A DNA stretch of 23,146 nt from Clostridiales bacterium (GCA_024684665.1 JAIKWN010000121.1:1-23146); one strand, 5' to 3'. Positions 7,684 through 15,465 are shown, numbered from the stretch's first letter. Program-made: numbers and translations. The notes: generated by a model from the sequence alone, not told the origin.

Positions 7684-7722
7684 ACCGCGGCTTTCCTTTG
7701 CGGAGGGCCGCGGTATTTTTGC
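7684..7722 (+). terminator. Attenuator terminator before codB
   Basis: A 13-bp stem (7684-7696 with 7702-7714, including two G-U pairs), a 5-base loop and the tail ATTTTTG. Its left arm is also complementary to 7616-7623 within the PyrR-type hairpin, giving mutually exclusive structures as in pyr attenuation. Confidence 0.82.
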
Positions 7723-7764
7723 GGCTCTCCCGTGACACCGGACACAAAAAGGAGGGCAAAAACC

Positions 7765-9030
7765 ATGACCACAGCTACGAACGTAAGACCTACAGTGAAC
7801 CGCACCCCGGAAGCGACTGCAGACCACGATTTCACATTCGAGCGCGTTCCGGCAAAGGCGCGCAAGAGCTTCCCGGCGATGTTCTTCATCATGCTGGGCT
7901 TCACGTTCTTCTCGGCGTCCATGTCCGTGGGTGCGAAGCTGGGCAACGGGCTGGATCTTTCCGGCTTTGTCTGGTCCGTGCTTCTGGGTGGCGCGATTCT
8001 CGCCGTGTACACCGGCCTGCTCGCCTATATTGGCAGCGAATCCGGACTTTCCTTCGATCTGCTCGCCCGCAGGGCCTTTGGCGTGCGGGGCTCCTGGCTG
8101 CCTTCCGCGATGATCGGACTTACACAGATCGGCTGGTTCGGTGTAGGCGTCGCGATGTTTGCCATCCCGGCGGCGGAAGTGCTGCACGTGCCAGCATGGT
8201 TGCTGGTTGCGGTTGCGGGCATCTGCATGACGGGCTCCGCGTATTTCGGGATTCGCGGCATGGAGATCATCAGCTACATCTCCGTACCGCTCATCACCGT
8301 GCTGGGAGTGTATTCCATGATGTCAGCAACTGCGGCGGGCGGCGGACTCGCGGCGGTTTTTGCGAAGAACGCAGGAAGCCTCTCCGTCTTTTCCGGCATC
8401 GGACTCGTGATTGGTTCTTTCGTCAGCGGCGGAACGGCGACGCCGAACTTCACCCGCTTTGCGAAAAACAATAAAATCGCGGTTGTGACCACGGTTATCG
8501 CCTTCTTCCTGGGAAACAGCCTCATGTTCGCATTCGGCGCTGTGGGTGGAGCCTTCACCGGCAAGGACGACATCTTCTACGTTATGATGGCGCAGGGCCT
8601 GATACTTCCCGCGCTGCTCGTTCTGGGCGCTAACATCTGGACGACGAACGACAACGCACTCTATTCCGGCGGCCTTGGCCTCTCGAACATCACCGGCGTC
8701 CGCAAGCGCCCCATGGTTCTCGTGGCTGGCATCGTCGGCACCGTGACAGCCATCTGGCTGTACTGGAACTTTGTATCCTGGTTGAGCTTCCTGAACGCGA
8801 CCCTTCCGCCTGTGGGTGTCATCCTGGTACTCGACTTCTTCCGCCACCGGGAGAGCTACAAAAACGCGGATGCTGCCGAGCGGGACGTGAATCCCGGCGC
8901 GGTCCTGGGTGTCGTTGCGGGTGCATTGGCCGGAAACTTTATCCCGGCGGGCATTGCTTCGGTAAACGCCATGGTCGTCGCTGCGGTCTGCTATTTCGCG
9001 GGCGAGGCGCTCGCAAAGAAGCGGAGCTGA
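7765..9030 (+). CDS. codB: Cytosine permease (NCS1 family)
   Basis: Membrane symporter that imports cytosine. The 421 residues match the length of known CodB proteins. A short soluble N-terminus ending in DFTFERVPAKARKS is followed by about 12 hydrophobic helices; motifs typical of CodB-type NCS1 carriers include GFTFFSASMSVGAKLG (about residues 44-60), IGLTQIGWFGVG in the third or fourth helix and WTTNDNALYS (about 300). The start at 7765 follows AAGGAGGG with good spacing; an upstream in-frame ATG at 7732 lies next to the terminator and lacks a site. Immediate linkage to codA gives import plus deamination of cytosine to uracil. Expression is probably set by the leader attenuator. Confidence 0.94.
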   Translation: MTTATNVRPTVNRTPEATADHDFTFERVPAKARKSFPAMFFIMLGFTFFSASMSVGAKLGNGLDLSGFVWSVLLGGAILAVYTGLLAYIGSESGLSFDLLARRAFGVRGSWLPSAMIGLTQIGWFGVGVAMFAIPAAEVLHVPAWLLVAVAGICMTGSAYFGIRGMEIISYISVPLITVLGVYSMMSATAAGGGLAAVFAKNAGSLSVFSGIGLVIGSFVSGGTATPNFTRFAKNNKIAVVTTVIAFFLGNSLMFAFGAVGGAFTGKDDIFYVMMAQGLILPALLVLGANIWTTNDNALYSGGLGLSNITGVRKRPMVLVAGIVGTVTAIWLYWNFVSWLSFLNATLPPVGVILVLDFFRHRESYKNADAAERDVNPGAVLGVVAGALAGNFIPAGIASVNAMVVAAVCYFAGEALAKKRS

Positions 9031-9048
9031 GCTGACCTGCTCATTCAT

Positions 9049-9080
9049 GCCTTCCGTCCTTTGGGACGGAAGGCGTTTTC
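9049..9080 (+). terminator. Intra-operon hairpin between codB and codA
   Basis: A perfect 11-bp stem, GCCTTCCGTCC (9049-9059) with GGACGGAAGGC (9064-9074), a TTTG loop and the tail GTTTTCT. It looks like a terminator, but no promoter is visible before codA, so it probably lowers codA expression or protects the codB message end. Confidence 0.6.
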
Positions 9081-9100
9081 TGAAGAACACGGAGGCAGAT

Positions 9101-10336
9101 ATGCTGTATCGGAATGCTAGAATTGGTAATACTGAGGAGCTGAAGGACTTCCGGGTCGCGGACGGAAAGTTTGCGGAGATCGGGAAGAATCTCGCTGCGC
9201 TGCAGGGAGAGGAAAGCCGGGATCTCGGCGGACGGCTGGTACTGCCGCCCTTTATTGAGAGCCACGTGCACCTGGATACCTGCCTGACTGCAGGGGATCC
9301 GGTCTGGAACCGCTCCGGTACGCTCTTTGAGGGCATCGAGTGCTGGGCAAAGCGCAAGGAGAAACTCTCTCCGGAGGATATCCGGGAACGGGTAAACCGC
9401 TGCGTGCGGATGTACGCGCAGAACGGTGTGCAGTTCATCCGCACCCACGTGGACGTGACGGATCCCAGCCTGACTGCCCTCAGGACCATGATTGAATTGC
9501 GGGATGAGCTGCGGGGTACGGTGGAACTGCAGATCGTCGCGTTCCCGCAGGAGGGCATCTGCAGCTATCCGGACGGGAAAGCCCTCATGGAAGAGGCGGT
9601 GCGCCTGGGTGCGGACTGCGTCGGCGCGATTCCGCATTATGAGTTCACGCGAGAGTACAGCGTGGAATCGCTGAACTTCGCGCTGCAGCTGGCGGCGGAA
9701 AATGGACTCCTCGTGGATGTGCATTGCGACGAAATCGACGACGAAGCGAGCCGGGGGCTGGAGACCGTGGCATGCCGCGCACTGGAGCTTGGCCTTTACG
9801 ACCGGGTGACAGCAAGTCATACCACAGCCATGCACAGCTACAACAACGCCTACGTGCTGCGCCTCATGCGTCTTTTAAAACTCTCCCGCATCAATTTCGT
9901 ATCGAATCCGTTGGTCAACACGCATCTTCAGGGGCGGGTTGATACCTATCCGAAGCGCAGGGGCGTCACCCGCGTGAAGGAGCTGCTCGCCGAAGGGATC
10001 AACGTTTCCTTCGGACACGACGACATCTTCGATCCCTGGTATCCCATGGGAATGGGAAGCCTTCGGGACGTGGTTTTCCTGGGACTGCATGTCTGTCAGA
10101 TGATGGGTTATGACGATATCTGCGAAAGCTATAAGCTCATTACTGAGAACGCAGCGAAGACGCTGCACCTGGGTGATGGTTACGGCATTGCGACGGGCCG
10201 GCCGGGAAGTTTTGTCGTACTGGACGCCGAAAACTGGTATTCTGCGCTTACGAAAAACGCGCCGGTTCTCCTCTCCGTTCACGGCGGAAGGACCCTGGCG
10301 GAAGCAGAACCGGGCACGGGGCGGGTTCTGTTCTGA
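9101..10336 (+). CDS. codA: Cytosine deaminase
   Basis: Hydrolyses cytosine to uracil and ammonia for pyrimidine salvage. A 411-residue amidohydrolase whose active-site residues track Escherichia coli CodA with a constant offset of six: HVH metal ligands (His55 and His57 for His61 and His63), VHCDEIDDE with His208 and Glu211 (for His214 and Glu217), and FGHDDIFDPW with Asp307 and Asp308 (for Asp313 and Asp314). LHVCQMMGYDDI is also typical of CodA. The start at 9101 is chosen because GGAGG precedes it; an in-frame ATG at 9047 lies inside the preceding hairpin. It is downstream of codB and presumably co-transcribed. A cyanuric or other triazine specificity is unlikely given the conserved Asp pair. 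Confidence 0.95.
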   Translation: MLYRNARIGNTEELKDFRVADGKFAEIGKNLAALQGEESRDLGGRLVLPPFIESHVHLDTCLTAGDPVWNRSGTLFEGIECWAKRKEKLSPEDIRERVNRCVRMYAQNGVQFIRTHVDVTDPSLTALRTMIELRDELRGTVELQIVAFPQEGICSYPDGKALMEEAVRLGADCVGAIPHYEFTREYSVESLNFALQLAAENGLLVDVHCDEIDDEASRGLETVACRALELGLYDRVTASHTTAMHSYNNAYVLRLMRLLKLSRINFVSNPLVNTHLQGRVDTYPKRRGVTRVKELLAEGINVSFGHDDIFDPWYPMGMGSLRDVVFLGLHVCQMMGYDDICESYKLITENAAKTLHLGDGYGIATGRPGSFVVLDAENWYSALTKNAPVLLSVHGGRTLAEAEPGTGRVLF

Positions 10337-10452
10337 TAAAAGGGGAAAGATTTCTAACCGAAACAGAAGAATTTTGAACCGTGATACGTGCCATGCAGTC
10401 TTTGACGCTTCAGAAGGGGAAAAATGTTTACCGCCTATATCGGAGTCTTCTA

Positions 10453-10481
10453 TTTACATGCTGACTCATTTCGCGTACAAT
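10453..10481 (+). promoter_or_regulatory. Promoter of the sugar-type ABC transporter operon
   Basis: TTTACA (10453-10458), 17-base spacer, TACAAT (10476-10481): a good sigma-A promoter 62 bases before the binding-protein gene. The bases between codA and this promoter (10337-10452) hold no recognisable feature, and no clear terminator for codA. Confidence 0.78.
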
Positions 10482-10491
10482 ACAAATAACA

Positions 10492-10507
10492 GGCGGCATT
10501 TGCCGCC
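10492..10507 (+). promoter_or_regulatory. Perfect inverted repeat at the transcription start (possible operator)
   Basis: GGCGGCA-TT-TGCCGCC is a 16-base near-complete palindrome starting about 11 bases after the -10 box. The location suits a repressor operator or a 5'-terminal hairpin that stabilises the message. No regulator gene of the LacI type is present in the window. Confidence 0.45.
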
Positions 10508-10543
10508 AATCGTGTACCAAATAAAGGAATGGAGGAACGAACG

Positions 10544-11662
10544 ATGAAAAAGGCATTGGCACTTCTTCTGGCGCTGACCCTCGTCCTCGGGCTTGCGATG
10601 ACTGCGCAGGCGGAGAACATCAAGATCGGCATCTCAATCTGGAGCTCCACCGATACGCTGGGCAGCGAGTGCAAGCGCATCATCGACGCCGCGGCAGCTG
10701 CATTGGGTGTGGAAACTCAGTGGGTTGACCAGGCGCACATCTCTGAGCAGGTGACCGCCAGCGCCGAGACCCTGGCGATGGCTGACTGCGACGGCATCAT
10801 CATCTGCAACTCCGCTTCCGCGGAAATGGGCTCTGTCATCAAGACCTGTGACGAGAACGAAGTCTATGTGGCGCAGTTCTTCCGCGTCATTGATAAGGAC
10901 GCCAACCCCGACGAGTATGCGCAGGCCTGTGCCTCCCCGTACTATGTTGGCGCCGTGCACGAGTCCGAGTTCGACAACGGCAAGACCCTCGTGACCATCC
11001 TCGCGGAGCAGAAGGGCTGCCGCAAGATCGGCCTCGAAGGTTGGGAGCCCGGCGACGCGACCTTCCTTGGCCGCTGGTCCGGTTATCAGGCAGGCGTTGA
11101 GGAATGGAACGCCGCGCATCCGGACGACCAGGTCGTCCTCCTCGATCCGCAGTATGGACGCACCACCACCGACACCGGCCGTGCGACTGCCGAGGCTATC
11201 ATTGACGCGAATCCCGACATCGACGCTCTGATCGTCGCCGGCGGCGGCGGAGACACCCTGCTGGGCGCCATCGCGGGCATCGAGGCCAAGGGCCTGACCG
11301 GCAAGATCGCCGTGGTTTCCACCGACTTCCTCCCCGACCTGGATGTGAAGCTTGAGACCGGCGCTATGGCGGCTGAGTCCGGCGGACACTATGCCGACCC
11401 GTTCTATGCTTTCCTCATGGTTTACAACGCCATCAAGGGCAACTACGCGGTCAGCACCGACAGCTTCTACAACATGGTCTTCCCGTACATGTACGTCGCT
11501 TCTCCGGAAGACTACGCGAACTACGCGAAGTACTTCACCGGAACCGAGCTTCCGTACTACGAGGATGAAATCAAGGCGCTGGCCGAGCTGCCCTATGAAG
11601 AGCTCGCCGCTGCCTGCGCGAACCTCTCTGTTGAAGACGTGGTTGCGCGTCACGCGAAATAA
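10544..11662 (+). CDS. Sugar-type ABC transporter substrate-binding protein (Peripla_BP_4-like)
   Basis: Captures the solute for the ABC importer encoded downstream. A 372-residue exported protein: signal peptide MKKALALLLALTLVLGLAMT with a type I cleavage site AQA|E (after residue 23), then a type 1 periplasmic-binding fold beginning NIKIGISIWSS. Two lobes are visible, with CDGIIICNSAS (about 80-90) and DALIVAGGGGDTLLG (about 225-240) as strand-loop elements. There is no lipobox cysteine, unusual for a single-membrane Gram-positive, where binding proteins are mostly lipoproteins. The start at 10544 follows GGAGG; an in-frame ATG at 10529 would disrupt the signal peptide. It is the first gene of the operon and is followed by a strong hairpin. 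The substrate is unknown; a monosaccharide or nucleoside-like solute is inferred from the permease type. Confidence 0.88.
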   Translation: MKKALALLLALTLVLGLAMTAQAENIKIGISIWSSTDTLGSECKRIIDAAAAALGVETQWVDQAHISEQVTASAETLAMADCDGIIICNSASAEMGSVIKTCDENEVYVAQFFRVIDKDANPDEYAQACASPYYVGAVHESEFDNGKTLVTILAEQKGCRKIGLEGWEPGDATFLGRWSGYQAGVEEWNAAHPDDQVVLLDPQYGRTTTDTGRATAEAIIDANPDIDALIVAGGGGDTLLGAIAGIEAKGLTGKIAVVSTDFLPDLDVKLETGAMAAESGGHYADPFYAFLMVYNAIKGNYAVSTDSFYNMVFPYMYVASPEDYANYAKYFTGTELPYYEDEIKALAELPYEELAAACANLSVEDVVARHAK

Positions 11663-11680
11663 TCCCATTGGGAATATACA

Positions 11681-11713
11681 GGGGCCGGCCCGAGCGGTCG
11701 GTCCCTTCCTCTT
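11681..11713 (+). terminator. Hairpin after the binding-protein gene
   Basis: A 10-bp stem (11681-11690 with 11696-11705, two G-U pairs) and a CGAGC loop, followed by TTCCTCTT. Placed between binding-protein and permease genes, such hairpins commonly stabilise the upstream message or cause partial termination so that the binding protein is made in excess. Full termination is unlikely because no promoter is visible before 11772. Confidence 0.55.
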
Positions 11714-11771
11714 ATGAAAGGGCGGAGGCGGTTTTGCGCCCCGCACAGCGAAAGGCAAGGCAGGAACCGAC

Positions 11772-12722
11772 ATGCAAAAAACGCTGAACCGGATGAAGGG
11801 CAGCCGCTATTACGGCTTCATGCTCCTCGCGGCGATGCTGCTCTTCTTCTATGCGGTTTTCAAGATTCTGACACCGAGCAACTTCGGCAGCCTTCAGAAT
11901 CTCTATTCCTATCTTCAGTCCTCCATCATCTATTCCGTGGGCGGATGCGGATTGTACTTCATCGTGGTTATGGGTCTGTTCGATTTTGCCGTCGGCGCGA
12001 ACATTGTGCTTTCCTCCATTGTGGGGGTTATCTGTTCACAGCGCTTCGGCTATCCGGGGTTCGTTCTGGGGTGCCTCCTCTGTGGAACGCTGATCGGTAC
12101 TCTTATCGGATTCCTCTATAATACGCTGAACGTTCCCTCCATGATCGTGACCGTGGGTCTCATGCTGATCTTCGAGAGCGTGGCGGTATTCGTGGCCGGC
12201 GGCGTTAAGCAGACGCTGGCGCCGGAGCTGCGCTTCTTCTCCGGCGCGCCCGGCAACCTGATCCTGGCGGGGTTTGCTTTCGCCCTCATGTGGTTCATTC
12301 TGAATTATACGAAGATCGGCACCTACTGCAATGCCATCGGCAGCAACGAGTTTACGGCAAAAAACATGGGCATTGACGTGAAGAAGTATAAGCTGATCGG
12401 ATTTATGCTGCTGCACTTCTTCGTCGGAATTATGGCGGTTCTCACCGTGTCCTACGGTACGACCATGACCGCGCTCACTGGCATGAGCACCATGAGCCGC
12501 AACTTCCAGCCTCTGATGGGCACCTTCTTCGGTGTGGCCTTCCGCAAATACGGAACGCCGATCACGGCGATCGTGGTGGGAGAGTTCATCATTGCCATCA
12601 TTTTTAACGGATTCGTGGCTCTTGGCGCGCCGACAACCATACAGAACGTAGTGACTGGCGCTGCGCTGCTTGTCATCGTGACCCTGACGGCCCGCGGTAA
12701 GCGCGGTGCCGTAGTGAAGTGA
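11772..12722 (+). CDS. Sugar-type ABC transporter permease (RbsC-like), first
   Basis: Membrane-spanning subunit of the importer. A 316-residue, highly hydrophobic protein of the BPD_transp_2 (RbsC/MglC) family with about 8-10 membrane helices. Visible family features are the glycine-rich VVMGLFDFAVGANIVLSSIVG segment (about residues 57-77, the counterpart of GGIDLSVG in RbsC, here with FDFAVG) and YCNAIGSNEFTAKNMGI (about 180-196), the cytoplasmic loop that contacts the ATPase. The start at 11772 follows GGCAGGA. It ends 12 bases before the ATPase gene. The second, different permease at 14256 suggests a heterodimeric pore. Confidence 0.9.
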   Translation: MQKTLNRMKGSRYYGFMLLAAMLLFFYAVFKILTPSNFGSLQNLYSYLQSSIIYSVGGCGLYFIVVMGLFDFAVGANIVLSSIVGVICSQRFGYPGFVLGCLLCGTLIGTLIGFLYNTLNVPSMIVTVGLMLIFESVAVFVAGGVKQTLAPELRFFSGAPGNLILAGFAFALMWFILNYTKIGTYCNAIGSNEFTAKNMGIDVKKYKLIGFMLLHFFVGIMAVLTVSYGTTMTALTGMSTMSRNFQPLMGTFFGVAFRKYGTPITAIVVGEFIIAIIFNGFVALGAPTTIQNVVTGAALLVIVTLTARGKRGAVVK

Positions 12723-12734
12723 GGAGGGGGAGCG

Positions 12735-14243
12735 ATGGAAACGAAAAACTCGACCCCCATCTTGGTTGCTGAGCACATAGACAAGCGCTTCGGCATCACT
12801 CACGCGGTAAACGATGTGAGCCTGACAATCGCGCCGGGGGAGATCCGTGCGCTGATCGGAGAAAACGGCTCCGGCAAGAGTACTTTCTGCCAGATGCTCT
12901 GTGGCATTTACACCATCGGCGGAGGAACCTTTACCTTGGACGGGAAGCCCCTTGCGGCGAAAAATCAGGTGGAAGCCAATCGGGCGGGCGTCTCCATTAT
13001 CGTGCAGGAGATGGGCACGCTTTCCGGCCTCACGGTAGCGGAAAACATCTTCCTGGGACACGAGGAGCCTTTCCTTCGCGGCGTCGTGAAGGATACACGC
13101 GCGATGAACCGGGAGGCTCAGCGCCTGCTGGATGAATACGGCTTCTCACGCATCCGCGCTGCCGCCATGATCGACCGGTATAACTTCGAGGATCGAAAGC
13201 TGATCGAGATCGTCAAGGCAACCTATATGAAGCCCCGGATCCTCATCGTGGATGAGACGACGACAGCTCTCTCGCAGAACGGGCGTATCGAACTGTACAA
13301 GATCATGGATGCGACCCGGGCGGACGGACGTTCTGTCATCTTCATCAGCCATGATCTGGGCGAGGTGCTGACGCATTCGGATACTGTCACCATCCTGCGC
13401 GACGGAGAATACATCGACACGGTAAACGCGAAGGATGTAAACGAAGACGACCTGAAGCGCCTTATGGTGGGGCGGGAAATCGGTTCCGCCTATTATCGGA
13501 CGGATTACGGCGAGCCGGTTTCCGACAAGGTCGTCCTCTCCGTGCGGGGCGTTTCGGTGCCAGGTGAAATTGAGGAAATCTCCTTTGACCTGCACCGCGG
13601 CGAGATCCTGGGATTTGGCGGCCTTTCGGAATGCGGGATGCACGAGGTGGGTAAGGCCATCTTTGGCGCATCCTGGGATCGGAAAGGTACGGTAGCGCTT
13701 GCGGACGGTACGCAGATCAACGATATCCCCACGGCCATCCGTCATTCCATCGCCTATGCCTCCAAGAACCGGGACAATGAGTCTATTATCGTAAACGAGT
13801 CTATCCGCAACAACGTGGTCCTGCCCTCGCTCGAAGATCTGGCGGAGCACAATCTTTTAAAGAACAAAAAACTGGATAGCTTTGCCAGAACGCACGCAGA
13901 GAGCATGCAGACAAAAATGCAGGGCATCAGCCAGTTCGTCTCGGACCTCTCCGGCGGAAACAAGCAGAAGGTGGTTCTGGCCCGCTGGCTGGGCAAAGGT
14001 TCGGACATCCTTGTGCTGGATTCCCCGACCCGGGGCATTGATGTTAAAGTCAAGCAGGCAATCTATGCACTCATGAACGAGCTGCGGGAATCAGGTAAGT
14101 CCATCATCATGATTTCCGAGGAAATTCCAGAGCTCCTGGGCATGGCGGACCGGATCTTCATCATGAAGGATGGGAAGATCAATGGCGAGTTTACCCGCAA
14201 CGAGTCCCTGGGAGAAGAAGACCTGATCGCGCATATGGTGTGA
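12735..14243 (+). CDS. Sugar-type ABC transporter ATP-binding protein (two fused ATPase domains, RbsA/MglA-like)
   Basis: Powers the importer. The 502 residues hold two nucleotide-binding domains. Domain 1 has an intact Walker A (GENGSGKST, 42-50) and Walker B with glutamate (ILIVDETT, Asp173-Glu174), but its signature position reads YNFEDRKLIEI rather than LSGGQ. Domain 2 has an intact signature, LSGGNKQK (405-412), but a degenerate Walker A (GFGGLSECGMHEV) and Ser430 in place of the catalytic glutamate (VLDSPTRGID). The result is one complete composite ATP site (Walker A/B of domain 1 with the signature of domain 2) and one dead site. The start follows AGGAGGGGG. The gene sits between the two permease genes with gaps of 12 bases each side, clearly one operon. 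Confidence 0.93.
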   Translation: METKNSTPILVAEHIDKRFGITHAVNDVSLTIAPGEIRALIGENGSGKSTFCQMLCGIYTIGGGTFTLDGKPLAAKNQVEANRAGVSIIVQEMGTLSGLTVAENIFLGHEEPFLRGVVKDTRAMNREAQRLLDEYGFSRIRAAAMIDRYNFEDRKLIEIVKATYMKPRILIVDETTTALSQNGRIELYKIMDATRADGRSVIFISHDLGEVLTHSDTVTILRDGEYIDTVNAKDVNEDDLKRLMVGREIGSAYYRTDYGEPVSDKVVLSVRGVSVPGEIEEISFDLHRGEILGFGGLSECGMHEVGKAIFGASWDRKGTVALADGTQINDIPTAIRHSIAYASKNRDNESIIVNESIRNNVVLPSLEDLAEHNLLKNKKLDSFARTHAESMQTKMQGISQFVSDLSGGNKQKVVLARWLGKGSDILVLDSPTRGIDVKVKQAIYALMNELRESGKSIIMISEEIPELLGMADRIFIMKDGKINGEFTRNESLGEEDLIAHMV

Positions 14244-14255
14244 GGAGGGAAGGAT

Positions 14256-15221
14256 ATGGAAAAAAGAGAACAGCGGGAATCCTCCCGCGTTAAAGCCTTC
14301 CTCGCCAGCGATACCTTCAAGGGGCTGCTCCCGCTGGTCGGTCTTGTTGTAATCCTCGTGGTCATGAACATCCTGACTGAGGGCAGCATCCTGAAGCCGA
14401 AGCGTATCCGGCTGCTCATGTCCCAGGTCTATTATCCCATGATCGTTGCCACCGGCGTCTTCTTCATCATGACCCTGGGCTCCATCGACTTTACGGAGGG
14501 CTCCACCCTGGGCGTCGCGTCCATCGTGGTTTCGATGCTGTCCTTCTACAGCATCCCCCTGGCCATCCTTGGCGGAATCCTGACAGGAGCGGCGATCGGC
14601 GCCATCAACGGCTTCTTCCATGTGAAGTTCAAGCTCCAGAGCTTCATCGTCACGATCTGCACCATGTACCTCTTCCGAGGCGTATGCGCGTATCTGACGA
14701 CGGAAACGGCGGTTCCCGCCAGCGCGGCCATCAAGGCGCTGGACAGCAATGAGCTGAAGATTGGCATTACCGTCGCTGTGCTGCTTGTCGCGTTCTTCTT
14801 CTTCCGCTTCACCCGGGTGGGCAACGACGTGAAAGCTGTTGGCGCGGGAGAAACGGCAGCCAGGTTCTCTGGCGTGCGCACGGATCGGGTCAAGTTTCTG
14901 ACTTTCGTCACAGCTGGCGCGCTGACCGGCCTGGCCGCCTTCGTAAACGTCATTAAAGTCGGTTCCATCACGGCGACCGCCGGAAATCAGCTGGAAACGC
15001 AAATCCTGATCTCCCTGGTGCTGGGCGGCCTGCCCATCACAGGTGGCGCGAAAGTGCGGTTTTCTAACATCGTCGTCGGTACCCTCATGTATACCGTCCT
15101 TAACAATGGTCTTGTCATGATCGGCCTCGAGTCTGCGATGCAGCAGCTGATCAAGGGCATTGTCTTCCTGATCTTCGTGGCACTGACCATTGACCGTAAG
15201 GCACTTAAGGTGATCAAGTAA
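14256..15221 (+). CDS. Sugar-type ABC transporter permease (RbsC-like), second
   Basis: Second membrane subunit, 321 residues, BPD_transp_2 family. After a charged N-terminus (MEKREQRESSRVK) there are about 8-10 membrane helices; the family element LGSIDFTEGSTLGVASIVV (about residues 74-92) corresponds to the GGIDLSVGS region of RbsC and keeps it better than the first permease does. The loop DVKAVGAGETAARFSGV (about 191-207) is the usual ATPase-contact segment, and VLGGLPITGG matches RbsC-type AVVLGGTSLSGG. The ribosome binding site is GAGGAGGGAAGG. It is the last gene of the operon; a poor hairpin (15258-15276) lies downstream. Confidence 0.92.
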   Translation: MEKREQRESSRVKAFLASDTFKGLLPLVGLVVILVVMNILTEGSILKPKRIRLLMSQVYYPMIVATGVFFIMTLGSIDFTEGSTLGVASIVVSMLSFYSIPLAILGGILTGAAIGAINGFFHVKFKLQSFIVTICTMYLFRGVCAYLTTETAVPASAAIKALDSNELKIGITVAVLLVAFFFFRFTRVGNDVKAVGAGETAARFSGVRTDRVKFLTFVTAGALTGLAAFVNVIKVGSITATAGNQLETQILISLVLGGLPITGGAKVRFSNIVVGTLMYTVLNNGLVMIGLESAMQQLIKGIVFLIFVALTIDRKALKVIK

Positions 15222-15257
15222 AGGAACAAGTATAAAGCATCGGTTGTTGACCCGGAG

Positions 15258-15276
15258 ACCAAAGAAAAACTTTGGT
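15258..15276 (+). terminator. Weak hairpin after the ABC operon
   Basis: ACCAAAG (15258-15264) pairs with CTTTGGT (15270-15276) around an AAAAA loop. Only two T's follow (ATGGG after them), so it is a poor intrinsic terminator. It is the only candidate for the end of the ABC transcript. Confidence 0.35.
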
Positions 15277-15316
15277 TATGGGTATCGATCTGCATAAAGT
15301 CTTTCATTTGAAATGA

Positions 15317-15345
15317 TTGACTTCCTGCAGAACCTGTGGTAGACT
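15317..15345 (+). promoter_or_regulatory. Promoter of the short leader RNA
   Basis: TTGACT (15317-15322), 17-base spacer, TAGACT (15340-15345). Transcription would start near 15352 and meet a strong terminator about 85 bases later. Confidence 0.65.
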
Positions 15346-15351
15346 GTGAAT

Positions 15352-15444
15352 GGGTCGAGGGAAGCTCCCTTTCCCGCGCCCCCTGACAGGAAAAAAGAAG
15401 GAACCGTCGGACAGAGGCCTCTGTTCGGCGGTTCGCAATTTTGG
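15352..15444 (+). ncRNA. Unidentified short terminated RNA or riboregulator upstream of the sugar kinase gene
   Basis: The transcript predicted from the promoter at 15317-15345 would be about 90 bases long, contain a small GGGA/TCCC hairpin, a purine-rich single-stranded run (AGGAAAAAAGAAGG, 15388-15401), and end in a very stable terminator. I recognise no riboswitch, T-box, 6S or SRP RNA. CTGAC (15383-15387) can pair with GTCGG (15406-15410) in the terminator arm, a possible antiterminator. It could be a free small RNA or an attenuator for the kinase gene, which also has its own promoter further down. The stretch 15222-15528 contains no coding sequence that I can support. Confidence 0.45.
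15401..15443 (+). terminator. Strong intrinsic terminator of the leader RNA
   Basis: An almost continuous self-complementary stretch: GAACCGTCGGACAGAGG (15401-15417) with CCTCTGTTCGGCGGTTC (15418-15434), up to 15 pairs allowing G-U pairs once a 4-base loop is formed, followed by GCAATTTT. Confidence 0.75.
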
Positions 15445-15465
15445 CGGAGTCATATGGTTCTTTGC

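Noticed and set aside
8323..9558. Minus-strand open frame across the end of codB and start of codA
   Set aside because: It spans two clearly identified plus-strand genes and their hairpin; composition is Ser/Arg-rich nonsense.
15352..15444. ZTP (pfl) riboswitch or SRP RNA
   Set aside because: Only the string GGGTCG near the start recalls the ZTP class; the conserved downstream pseudoknot sequences are missing, and there is no SRP helix-8 motif.
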